From an uncultured Lachnospiraceae bacterium (GTDB lineage: Bacteria; Bacillota; Clostridia; Lachnospirales; Lachnospiraceae): a stretch of 42,478 nucleotides of DNA. A program made the position numbers and the translations under genes. Where the stretch lies: the NCBI GenBank assembly GCA_945868305.1, contig CAMBKU010000016.1:1-42478 (forward strand), given 5' to 3'. Below are positions 33,759 to 41,525 of the stretch, piece after piece. The notes below the pieces were generated by a model. That model did no database searches, was not told the DNA's origin, and saw nothing but the letters and a program-made list of their open reading frames with translations. Positions within the stretch are counted from its first letter, which is position 1. The number at the start of each line of letters is the position of its first letter.

Positions 33759-33795
33759 GAACTGTTAACAATTGCATATAGGAAAAGAGGTTCAT

Positions 33796-34353
33796 ATGGG
33801 TAAGGCTAAGATTGTATATACAGTAGGTCCTGATACGGACAAAACAGGAGCGATCGAACAGCTGATTATGGGCGGAATGGATGTTGCACGCTGCAGTTTT
33901 TCCTATGGAGGACTTGAGGAATGTTCAAAAAGGATGCATACAGTCAGAAGTTTTCATACGAAGTGGAATCTTCCGATTGCCATCTTAATGGACATTAAAG
34001 AAATGGAAGGCAGAATGGAGCTGCAGAAGGAGGACATTTTATTTGGAATCCAGCAGAAGGTTGATTTTGTCTCGACACCATTTTTGTACAGTGGGCAGGA
34101 TGTGTTGGATATCCGCAGACTGCTCAATGAAAATGGAGGCAGCAATATTACGCTTATAGCAAAAATTGAGAATGGCAAGGGGATAGAGAATCTGGATTCG
34201 ATTCTGGAGGCAGCAGATGGAATTATGATTGGAAAAGAAGTAGTTCCCATGCTTCAGAAAATGATTATGAAAAAGGTTTATGAGTCCGGGAAAATGTTGA
34301 TTACAGAGACGCAGATGTTGGATTTTCATGTGGATTCTGTAAAAAATGTATAA
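33796..34353 (+). CDS. truncated pyruvate-kinase-like protein lacking lid and C-terminal domains
   Basis: 185 residues; ATG 33796 has AAAGAGG five bases upstream. Residues 1-75 match the start of the pyruvate kinase barrel (K-I-V-Y-T-V-G-P, G-M-D-V-A-R-C-S-F-S, I-L-M-D-I-K). The sequence then jumps to the post-lid part (K-E-D-I-L-F-G, D-V-L-D-I-R-R-L-L, I-A-K-I-E-N-G-K-G) and ends after I-T-E-T-Q-M-L-D. The B (lid) domain and the last third are missing. The PEP-contact Arg, the K-I-E-N Lys and Glu, and the late Thr remain. The metal-ligand motif A-R-G-D-L-G is replaced by G-K-E-V-V-P. It has a good reading frame and ribosome binding site, so it looks like a maintained, probably non-catalytic protein and not a pseudogene. 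Confidence 0.8.
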   Translation: MGKAKIVYTVGPDTDKTGAIEQLIMGGMDVARCSFSYGGLEECSKRMHTVRSFHTKWNLPIAILMDIKEMEGRMELQKEDILFGIQQKVDFVSTPFLYSGQDVLDIRRLLNENGGSNITLIAKIENGKGIENLDSILEAADGIMIGKEVVPMLQKMIMKKVYESGKMLITETQMLDFHVDSVKNV

Positions 34354-34371
34354 TAGCAAAGGAGACAGTAT

Positions 34372-37011
34372 ATGAGAGAATACTGGAATTTCTCAGCTGA
34401 GGAATTGAGAAAAGAGTTTCACGTAACCGATGAGGGGCTTTCATCCAGACAGGTGGAGCAGATTCGTCGGGAAAAAGGCGAAAATATACTGAAAGAGGAA
34501 AAAAAGAAAAGCATCGCATGGGTGTTTTTTCACCAATTTTGCGATTTGCTTGTGGTAATACTGATTGTTGCCGCAGTTATTTCCATGTTTTCGGAAAATG
34601 TGGAAAGTACCGTGGTCATTCTTCTGGTGCTTGTCATGAATGCGGTGCTTGGAACCGTCCAGCATGTGAAGGCAGAGAGGTCTTTAGACAGCTTGAAAAA
34701 GCTGTCTTCTCCCAATGCAAAGGTTATCCGGGAGGGGGTCAAACAGGAGGTTCCTTCCCGAGAGATCGTACCGAGGGATTTGGTCATTCTGGAAGCTGGG
34801 GATATGATTGTGGCAGATGGGCGGATTCTTCACAATTATTCGTTGCAGGTCAATGAAAGTTCTCTGACCGGAGAATCGACAAATGTGGATAAATCGGATG
34901 CGGCTATTGATGGGGACGTGGCGTTGGCAGACAGGAAAAATATGATATATTCCGGCAGTCTGGTTACATACGGCAGGGCAGAGGTTCTGGTTACAGCGAC
35001 AGGAATGGAGACAGAGCTTGGCAGGATTGCGGGGCTTATGAATGCGGCAAAGGAGCGGAAAACACCGCTTCAGGTCAGTCTGGATGAGTTTAGCAGCAAG
35101 CTTGCAATTCTTATTCTGGTTATCTGTGCGCTGGTATTTGGACTGTGCATCTATCGGGACATGAAGCTTTTGGATGCCTTTATGTTTGCAGTGGCACTGG
35201 CTGTTGCGGCTATTCCGGAGGCATTAAGTTCCATTGTGACGATTGTGCAGGCAATGGGAACACAAAAGATGGCAAAAGAAAATGCCATTGTAAAGGATTT
35301 AAAAGCAGTGGAAAGTCTTGGATGTGTCTCGGTTATCTGCTCAGATAAGACGGGAACCCTGACGCAGAATAAAATGACGGTTCAGAAAGTGTATGTGGAC
35401 GGAAAGACGCTTAATCCGGAGAATATAGATATTGAAAGCCGTGTACAGCGCTATCTTTTGTATAATGCTGTTTTGAATAATGATTCCAGTATTGTGGATG
35501 GAAAGGGTATCGGGGATCCGACGGAATACGCACTGCTTCACATGTTTCGGAATATTTCGGCAGAGCCGGGGACTTTTTTCCATGAATGCAATCTGGATGA
35601 AAATTTTATTCGCGGATGCATGGAACGTTTGGAGGAAGTACCCTTTGATTCCGACCGGAAACTTATGAGTGCGAAATATAGTCTGCATGGTGTATCAACG
35701 ATACTGACAAAGGGAGCTCCAGATGTTTTGCTTTCCCGTTGCAGCAGATTTATGGATGAAAACGGAGTACATAATATTACGGAGATAGAGTGGGAGCAAA
35801 TTCGTACGGCAAACCGGAAGTTCTCGGAAAACGGGCTAAGGGTGTTAGCTTTTGCATGCAGAGAGACGGAGGAAAAGCTGACCGTAGAAACGGAATGCGA
35901 CCTTACGTTTGTAGGATTGGTTGCTATGATGGACCCGCCGAGACCAGAATCCGTGGAGGCGGTAAAGAATGCGAAACGAGCAGGTATTCGTCCGGTAATG
36001 ATCACAGGAGACCACAAAATTACAGCGGTGGCTATTGCCAGGGAGATTGGTATTTATAACGAGGGCGATTTGGCACTTACGGGTATGGAACTGGATGCCA
36101 TGACGGAGGAAGAACTGGAGGAGAAAATCGAAAAAATATCGGTCTATGCGAGAGTCTCGCCGGAAAATAAGATACGAATTGTGGAAGCATGGCAGAAAAA
36201 AGGCAATATCGTGTCCATGACTGGTGATGGAGTAAATGACGCTCCTGCATTAAAGAAAGCGGATATTGGTGTTGCTATGGGAGTTACCGGAACTGAGGTA
36301 TCGAAGGATGCTGCAGCAATGATTCTGTCTGATGACAATTTTGCTACGATCATGAAAGCAGTTATCAATGGACGGAATGTATATCGGAATATTAAGAATG
36401 CCATTTTATTTCTTCTCTCCGGTAATATGGCGGGAATTTTATCTGTACTGTATACTTCCATTGCCGGATTGCCGATGCCGTTTGCGCCGGTACATCTGTT
36501 GTTTATCAATCTGCTTACAGATTCACTTCCGGCAATCGCAATTGGTATGGAGCCGTCGGATGAGACACTTTTAAATGAGAAGCCGAGAGATCCATCGGTT
36601 GGAATTATGACAAAAGACTTTTTGCTGAAAATGCTGACACAGGGAGCGCTGATTGCGGTCTTTACCATGGCGGCATTTCATATCGGACTGAAAACGAGTG
36701 CGGCCCTTGCTTCAACAATGGCGTTTGCGGTGCTTACACTTGCGAGATTGTTCCACGGCTTTAACTGTCGCAGTGTGGAATCCATTTTCAAACTTGGCCT
36801 TCGCTCCAATCGTTACAGTATCTATGCATTTTTCGGAGGCTTTTGTCTTTTGGCGCTGGTTTTGTTTGTTCCACTATTGCATGGTGTGTTTAATGTGGCG
36901 GAGGTATCCGGGATAAATCTGTTGCAGATTGCAATTCTCGCCTTTTTGCCTACGGTGATTATTCAGATTATAAAAGTCTGTCAAGAAGCTTGCCGGAGGG
37001 AAAAAGCTTAA
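34372..37011 (+). CDS. P2-type cation-transporting ATPase (Ca2+/Mn2+ exporter type)
   Basis: 879 residues, a full-length type IIA-like P-ATPase. The phosphorylated Asp is D325 (S-D-K-T-G-T). The actuator motif is T-G-E-S, the nucleotide domain has K-G-A-P, and the hinge is T-G-D-G-V-N-D-A-P. In M4 the ion motif reads P-E-A-L-S-S, not P-E-G-L-P, and M6 has N-L-L-T-D. M5 lacks the site-I Glu of SERCA, so a single ion site like that of SPCA/PMR1 pumps is likely, which fits Mn2+ or Ca2+. AAAGGAG precedes ATG 34372. The upstream Mn2+ riboswitch candidate supports manganese export. Confidence 0.93.
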   Translation: MREYWNFSAEELRKEFHVTDEGLSSRQVEQIRREKGENILKEEKKKSIAWVFFHQFCDLLVVILIVAAVISMFSENVESTVVILLVLVMNAVLGTVQHVKAERSLDSLKKLSSPNAKVIREGVKQEVPSREIVPRDLVILEAGDMIVADGRILHNYSLQVNESSLTGESTNVDKSDAAIDGDVALADRKNMIYSGSLVTYGRAEVLVTATGMETELGRIAGLMNAAKERKTPLQVSLDEFSSKLAILILVICALVFGLCIYRDMKLLDAFMFAVALAVAAIPEALSSIVTIVQAMGTQKMAKENAIVKDLKAVESLGCVSVICSDKTGTLTQNKMTVQKVYVDGKTLNPENIDIESRVQRYLLYNAVLNNDSSIVDGKGIGDPTEYALLHMFRNISAEPGTFFHECNLDENFIRGCMERLEEVPFDSDRKLMSAKYSLHGVSTILTKGAPDVLLSRCSRFMDENGVHNITEIEWEQIRTANRKFSENGLRVLAFACRETEEKLTVETECDLTFVGLVAMMDPPRPESVEAVKNAKRAGIRPVMITGDHKITAVAIAREIGIYNEGDLALTGMELDAMTEEELEEKIEKISVYARVSPENKIRIVEAWQKKGNIVSMTGDGVNDAPALKKADIGVAMGVTGTEVSKDAAAMILSDDNFATIMKAVINGRNVYRNIKNAILFLLSGNMAGILSVLYTSIAGLPMPFAPVHLLFINLLTDSLPAIAIGMEPSDETLLNEKPRDPSVGIMTKDFLLKMLTQGALIAVFTMAAFHIGLKTSAALASTMAFAVLTLARLFHGFNCRSVESIFKLGLRSNRYSIYAFFGGFCLLALVLFVPLLHGVFNVAEVSGINLLQIAILAFLPTVIIQIIKVCQEACRREKA

Positions 37012-37034
37012 CAGAGGATGAGGAGGATAAAAAA

Positions 37035-38093
37035 ATGATGGGTCATATTTCGTTTTTATATTTTATAGAGCAGATGGGGCAGCATCCGGTACTGTTGATT
37101 TCGGTACTCTTGACGCTTGGTGTGATTTTTGTCAATGGATGGACGGATGCGCCGAATGCGATTGCAACCTGCGTTTCTACCCGTTGTATCGGTGTGGATC
37201 GGGCTATTATTATGGCAGCAATTTTTAATTTCCTGGGTGTTATGGTCATGTCACTTGTTAATTCCAGCGTTGCCATGACTATTAAGAATATGGTAAATTT
37301 CGGTGGAAACAATGGGGATGCACTGGTTGCCCTATGCGCGGCTATGGCAGCAATCGTTATCTGGGCTATCGGGGCATGGTATTTTGGAATTCCTACCAGT
37401 GAGAGCCATGCGCTGATTGCAGGATTATCCGGAGCGGCAATTGCATTACAGGGCGGTTGGGAAGGCGTAAATTTTTCTGAGTGGGTAAAAGTCCTTTATG
37501 GACTGGTATTGTCCACAATTATTGGATTTGCAGTGGGATTTGTCGTATGTAAGGCAGTAACCATTTTCTGCGAGAACCGGGACAGAAAAAGCACGAACCG
37601 TTTTTTTACCGGTGCCCAGGTGGCGGGCGGTGCTGCTATGGCTTTTATGCACGGCGCGCAGGATGGACAGAAGTTTATGGGAGTTTTGCTTTTGGGATTG
37701 TTTTTGGTAAATGGAAAAGAAGATACAGCGGGAGTAGTGATTCCAATCTGGATGATGGTGCTTTGCTCCGTGGTCATGGGACTTGGTACTTCTGTGGGTG
37801 GAAAAAAGATTATTAAATCGGTGGGCATGGATATGGTAAAGCTGGAAAAATATCAGGGCTTTTCCGCAGATGCGGCGGCGGCGCTTTGTATTTTGTTTTC
37901 TACGATATTCGGAATCCCGGTCAGTACCACTCATATGAAGACGACGGCAATCATGGGCGTGGGAGCAGTAAAGCGGCTTTCTGCCATCAACTATAAAGTA
38001 GTGCTTGATATGGTGCTTACCTGGGTACTTACTTTTCCGGGCTGTGGACTTATTGGTTTTGTGATGGCAAAAATATTTCTGTTGTTCAGATAA
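37035..38093 (+). CDS. PiT-family inorganic phosphate transporter
   Basis: 352 residues, all-membrane. ATG 37035 is preceded by AGGAGG at eight bases. The two inverted PiT signature repeats are present: N-G-W-T-D-A-P-N-A-I-A-T near the N-terminus (about 36-47) and the second-half G-A-Q-D-G-Q plus P-V-S-T-T-H-M-K-T-T. PiT proteins import phosphate, usually as metal-phosphate complexes, coupled to H+ or Na+. It sits 23 bases after the P-type ATPase and 15 bases before its DUF47 partner. Placement behind a Mn2+ pump suggests joint control of metal and phosphate pools. Confidence 0.95.
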   Translation: MMGHISFLYFIEQMGQHPVLLISVLLTLGVIFVNGWTDAPNAIATCVSTRCIGVDRAIIMAAIFNFLGVMVMSLVNSSVAMTIKNMVNFGGNNGDALVALCAAMAAIVIWAIGAWYFGIPTSESHALIAGLSGAAIALQGGWEGVNFSEWVKVLYGLVLSTIIGFAVGFVVCKAVTIFCENRDRKSTNRFFTGAQVAGGAAMAFMHGAQDGQKFMGVLLLGLFLVNGKEDTAGVVIPIWMMVLCSVVMGLGTSVGGKKIIKSVGMDMVKLEKYQGFSADAAAALCILFSTIFGIPVSTTHMKTTAIMGVGAVKRLSAINYKVVLDMVLTWVLTFPGCGLIGFVMAKIFLLFR

Positions 38094-38108
38094 AGGAGAA
38101 AAAGGCAT

Positions 38109-38729
38109 ATGAAGAAGAAAAAAGAAGAATTTTATTTTAAGAATTTATGCGCTGCAATCGAATATTCTTATCAGGCGGCACAGTTTTTAAAGGAAACATT
38201 GGAGCATTATGATAAAAAGACATTGCAGGAAAAGCTGGATGCCATGCATGATCTGGAGCAAAAGGGAGACATTAAAAAACACAAGATGATGAAAGCTTTA
38301 AGCCAGGCGTTTATCACGCCGATTGAGAGGGAAGATCTGGTTTCACTAAGCAGTTATCTGGATGACATCACGGATGCAGTGGAAGAAGTACTGCTTCAGA
38401 TTTATATGAGTAATGTGGAGACGATACGGGAGGATGTCTTTCCGACATTAAATCTGCTTTTGGAGTGTATTCAGGCATTGGGAGATGTTCTGGAGGAGTT
38501 AAAAGATTTTAAACATTCGAAGGTGATTGAGGACTATATCATCCGGGTTAATGATTTGGAGGAACAGGGAGATAAACTCTACGTGGAGAATATGTATCGC
38601 CTGCATCAGGAGGAAAATATCAGAACCGTTGTTATCTGGCGCACGATTTATGAATATCTGGAAACCTGTATGGATACCTGTGAACATGTGGCGGATATTG
38701 TAGGAATGGTTATCATGAAAAATGCATAA
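38109..38729 (+). CDS. DUF47/PhoU-like Pit accessory protein
   Basis: 206 residues, all-helical, of the DUF47 (TIGR00153) family, which resembles PhoU. The metal-binding-type motifs E-x-x-x-D are visible as L-E-Q-K-G-D-I (about 48-54), D-D-I-T-D-A-V-E-E (about 86-94) and L-E-E-Q-G-D-K-L (about 151-158). These proteins usually accompany PiT transporters and are thought to gate them. GGAGAAAAAGG precedes ATG 38109, and the gene lies 15 bases after the transporter. Confidence 0.93.
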   Translation: MKKKKEEFYFKNLCAAIEYSYQAAQFLKETLEHYDKKTLQEKLDAMHDLEQKGDIKKHKMMKALSQAFITPIEREDLVSLSSYLDDITDAVEEVLLQIYMSNVETIREDVFPTLNLLLECIQALGDVLEELKDFKHSKVIEDYIIRVNDLEEQGDKLYVENMYRLHQEENIRTVVIWRTIYEYLETCMDTCEHVADIVGMVIMKNA

Positions 38730-38743
38730 AAGAGGAGGTATCC

Positions 38744-39541
38744 TTGGAAACAATTAAAGTGGTATTAAAAGGAGCATGGATTGGGGCGACGATGTCTGTG
38801 CCGGGAGTCTCCGGCGGAACTATGGCAGTGGTAGTAGGCATTTACGAAAAATTGATCCATGCATTAAACGGGCTGCGCAGGGAACCACGGAAGCATATAT
38901 TGTTTCTTCTCTGGTTTGGCTTTGGAGCGGCAGTCGGTTTTTTATTACTTGCAAGAGGAATCGCTTTTCTGTTGGAAGATGAAAGGACCGGGGAAGCAAC
39001 ACGTTTTTTATTTGGCGGTGTCGTGGCAGGTGGAATACCGCTTTTGGTGCGGAAATCGGAAATAAGAAAGGTTCAGATAAAAGATATTTTATGCCTGATT
39101 TGCGGTGCCGCAGCGGTGCTTGCATTGGCTTTGCTGCCTCAGGGGGTATTTTCTTCGGGGAGTGGAGTCTACGGGCTGCTTTTACAGGCAGCAGGCGGCT
39201 TTCTTGTGGCGGTTGCCCTGATTCTGCCGGGAATCAGCGTGACACATATGTTATATATTCTTGGGTTATATGAAGTGGTTATAGAAAATATATATGCGTT
39301 TCATTTTCTGAAACTGCTTCCGCTTTTGGCGGGAGTTCTCATTGGCACGTTTCTGACGGCGGATTTGTTGGAAAGATGGATGGAGCGCTACACAAAAACA
39401 GTTTATCTGGTTATCATCGGATTTGTGGCAGGCTCAATGGTAAGTCTGATGCCGGCGAACGGTATTTCGCATCCGGTTATTGGTATTCTGATATTTGCGG
39501 CAGGTTTTGCCGGAATGTACCAGCTCTCCAAAAGAGCATAA
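38744..39541 (+). CDS. DUF368 membrane protein (polyprenyl-phosphate translocase family)
   Basis: 265 residues from TTG 38744, with AGAGGAGG at good distance. The family signature P-G-V-S-G-G-T-M-A (about 16-24) is present, and a second P-G-I-S-V-T-H-M motif (about 160-167) marks the inverted repeat. About eight hydrophobic segments. DUF368 proteins (PopT) have been reported to recycle undecaprenyl phosphate across the membrane. Linkage to phosphate genes fits the phosphate headgroup, but co-regulation with Mn2+ is inference. Last gene of the run, followed directly by a terminator. Confidence 0.92.
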   Translation: METIKVVLKGAWIGATMSVPGVSGGTMAVVVGIYEKLIHALNGLRREPRKHILFLLWFGFGAAVGFLLLARGIAFLLEDERTGEATRFLFGGVVAGGIPLLVRKSEIRKVQIKDILCLICGAAAVLALALLPQGVFSSGSGVYGLLLQAAGGFLVAVALILPGISVTHMLYILGLYEVVIENIYAFHFLKLLPLLAGVLIGTFLTADLLERWMERYTKTVYLVIIGFVAGSMVSLMPANGISHPVIGILIFAAGFAGMYQLSKRA

Positions 39542-39568
39542 AAAAAGACGGTTGTACCGTCTTTTTTT
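39540..39568. terminator. bidirectional intrinsic terminator
   Basis: A perfect 13-bp palindrome AAAAAAAGACGGT (39540-39552) and ACCGTCTTTTTTT (39556-39568) with loop TGT. It serves the DUF368 gene and the convergent superoxide dismutase. Confidence 0.95.
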
Positions 39569-39606
39569 ACTGTCATGTATCCGAAGGGAGTTCACAGGGA
39601 AAGCCC

Positions 39607-40230
39607 TTATGGTATCTGACGAAAATTTTGATTTACCTGTTCCCAGTTTACAACATGAAACCAGTCGTCAATGTAGTCTGCACGGACGTTATAGTGCTTT
39701 AAATAATAGGCATGTTCCCAGACGTCAATATTTAAGAGTGGAAAAAGGTTTGCAGGAAGCGGAGTGTCCTGATTTTTTGTCAGAAAAATAGAGAGTCTGC
39801 CGCCAGGTTCCTTTACAAGCCATGCATAGCCGGAACCAAAGACCGAAAGGGCGGCTTCCTTAAATTTTGTCTGGAATTCCCCGTAGCTGCCGAAATCCTC
39901 GTCAATTTGTTCCTTTAATGGAGAGGGTATGGGCATATCTGCGTTTGGCGTCAGGTTGGAAAAATAAAAGATGTGGTTATATACGCCACCTGCATTGTTA
40001 CGTACCGGAATCTGCAGACCGGAGGGCAGGCACAGAGGACAGGATACCAGGGCAAGTAGAGATTTGTCGGTAAGTTCTGGGTGTGGCGCCAAGGTCTTGT
40101 TTAGGTTATCTACGTAGGTCTGTAAATGTCTGTCGTGGTGCAGATGCATGGTCTTTTCATCAATATAAGGCTCTAAGGCATTATAAGCATAAGGCAGTGG
40201 TGGATTTTCAAATGGATAATGTTCGTTCAT
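39607..40230 (-). CDS. Fe/Mn superoxide dismutase
   Basis: 207 residues. Start at 40230 chosen because it gives the canonical N-terminus (P-F-E-N-P-P-L-P-Y-A-Y); the upstream AGAAGAAAA site is weak, and the frame is open further upstream. Metal ligands are H31 (L-H-H-D-R-H), the His in Y-N-H-I-F-Y-F, and Asp/His in I-D-V-W-E-H-A-Y-Y-L. The usual G-G-H-x-N-H reads G-G-V-Y-N-H, and F-W reads F-Y-F. It converts superoxide to oxygen and peroxide. Iron and manganese use cannot be told apart. It lies convergent to the metal/phosphate genes with a shared terminator. Confidence 0.94.
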   Translation of the reverse strand: MNEHYPFENPPLPYAYNALEPYIDEKTMHLHHDRHLQTYVDNLNKTLAPHPELTDKSLLALVSCPLCLPSGLQIPVRNNAGGVYNHIFYFSNLTPNADMPIPSPLKEQIDEDFGSYGEFQTKFKEAALSVFGSGYAWLVKEPGGRLSIFLTKNQDTPLPANLFPLLNIDVWEHAYYLKHYNVRADYIDDWFHVVNWEQVNQNFRQIP

Positions 40231-40293
40231 AGTTTTTGACTTTTTTTCTTCTAATATATGCATAGGGGACGCAAAAAATGTTTGATTGTGTGT

Positions 40294-40322
40294 TTGACAA
40301 ATAGTAGAACAGGTGATAGTAT
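40294..40322 (+). promoter_or_regulatory. promoter for the FUSC-like gene
   Basis: A perfect TTGACA (40294-40299), 17-base spacer and TAGTAT (40317-40322), about 40 bases before ATG 40362. I see no equally good promoter for the divergent superoxide dismutase in the 130-base gap. Confidence 0.75.
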
Positions 40323-40361
40323 ACATTATTAACATTTTTTGAAGTGATGAGGTGAAACTAT

Positions 40362-41411
40362 ATGACATTTTATCAGGAATTACAGCTGAATCAGACAAAT
40401 TCAAAAGCGGTCATAAAAAATGCAGACGGAATGAAAGAGAAAATGAAGCATACGGCAATCTATCTGTTTAAGATTGTTCTTACCGTTGCATTCTGCATGG
40501 CGTTTGTGATTGGCTACACGAAACTTTTTGGCAGCGAAAACAGTATTGTGGGGGTAGTGGTTCTCTTGTGCATACTGACCTTCCGGTTTGCGGATCTGGG
40601 AATTAAAACCCAAGATGCAATGTGGGTTTTTCCGGTTATATTTGCTATTTTCGCATTTGGTCCGCGGCTTGCAAACTCCGGTGGCCTGGGCAGGGAGTTT
40701 TTGGTAAATACGATATGTATTATGGGACTTATGCTTTTGGGATGTCATAATGTGGTGATGTTCAATCACTGTACATTGCTGTTAGGATATCTGCTTTTAT
40801 ATGGTTATGATGTGACCGGAAAGATGTATCTTTACCGGCTGGCGGGCATCGGATTGGGTGCGGTGCTTACAATGATTGTATATTATCGGAATCATCGAAA
40901 ACAAGAGTATAAGAGAGGTTTGAAACAACTGCTTGATGAATTTGATTTTTCTTCCTCAAGAACCAAATGGCAGTTAAGAATGACGCTTGGAATTTCTGTA
41001 GTCGTTCTTCTGACCGGGGCACTGCATTGTCCGAGAAGAATGTGGGCGGGTATTGCAATTATGTCGGTTATGCTGCCATTTAAGGATGAAATTCGTGAGC
41101 GGGTGAAAGGAAGAATTCCGGGAAATATCATAGGAGGAGTAGTCTTTTTGATGATATACTGTCTGTTGCCGGAATCACTTCATTCTATGATTGGAATCAT
41201 AAGCGGAATCGGAGTCGGACTTTCTGCGACTTACAGATGGCAGGTTGTGTTTAATTCGCTTGGAGCCATGTCGATTGCGGTCACCATCCTTGGGCTTCCG
41301 GAAGCAATTTTTTTCCGTATCTTTAATAATGTGTTTGGATCTGTCTGCGGTCTGGTGTTGGATTGGTTTTCTGGTTTGGCAGAACGCTGGCAGACGGTAA
41401 AATCCTATTGA
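40362..41411 (+). CDS. FUSC-like (aromatic acid exporter-like) membrane protein
   Basis: 349 residues. A cytoplasmic N-terminus of about 28 residues is followed by two clusters of hydrophobic helices (about 29-170 and 205-335). A charged cytoplasmic stretch between them (about 171-203) contains Y-R-N-H-R-K-Q-E-Y-K-R. The layout and the second-half motif W-A-G-I-A-I-M-S-V-M-L-P resemble FUSC/ArAE-type exporters with a duplicated half. Substrate unknown. GAGGTGA precedes ATG 40362. The assignment is from topology and motif memory only. Confidence 0.65.
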   Translation: MTFYQELQLNQTNSKAVIKNADGMKEKMKHTAIYLFKIVLTVAFCMAFVIGYTKLFGSENSIVGVVVLLCILTFRFADLGIKTQDAMWVFPVIFAIFAFGPRLANSGGLGREFLVNTICIMGLMLLGCHNVVMFNHCTLLLGYLLLYGYDVTGKMYLYRLAGIGLGAVLTMIVYYRNHRKQEYKRGLKQLLDEFDFSSSRTKWQLRMTLGISVVVLLTGALHCPRRMWAGIAIMSVMLPFKDEIRERVKGRIPGNIIGGVVFLMIYCLLPESLHSMIGIISGIGVGLSATYRWQVVFNSLGAMSIAVTILGLPEAIFFRIFNNVFGSVCGLVLDWFSGLAERWQTVKSY

Positions 41412-41430
41412 GGACAGGATGGATTTCAAC

Positions 41431-41459
41431 TTGAAAAAAAGGGTAAATAGGTTTATCAT
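41431..41459 (+). promoter_or_regulatory. promoter for the glycosyltransferase gene
   Basis: TTGAAA (41431-41436), a 17-base spacer and TATCAT (41454-41459), about 65 bases before the start codon. Confidence 0.55.
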
Positions 41460-41525
41460 GGTAAATTAGATGAACGGTGTTGCAAGACGACACAAAAACG
41501 GATAATTGTAGATTAGGAGAAATTC

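Noticed and set aside
33796-34353. The pyruvate-kinase-like gene as a decayed pseudogene
   Set aside because: It has an intact frame, a good ribosome binding site and clean joins between retained blocks, with several active-site residues preserved; decay would usually leave stops or frameshifted remnants of the missing parts.
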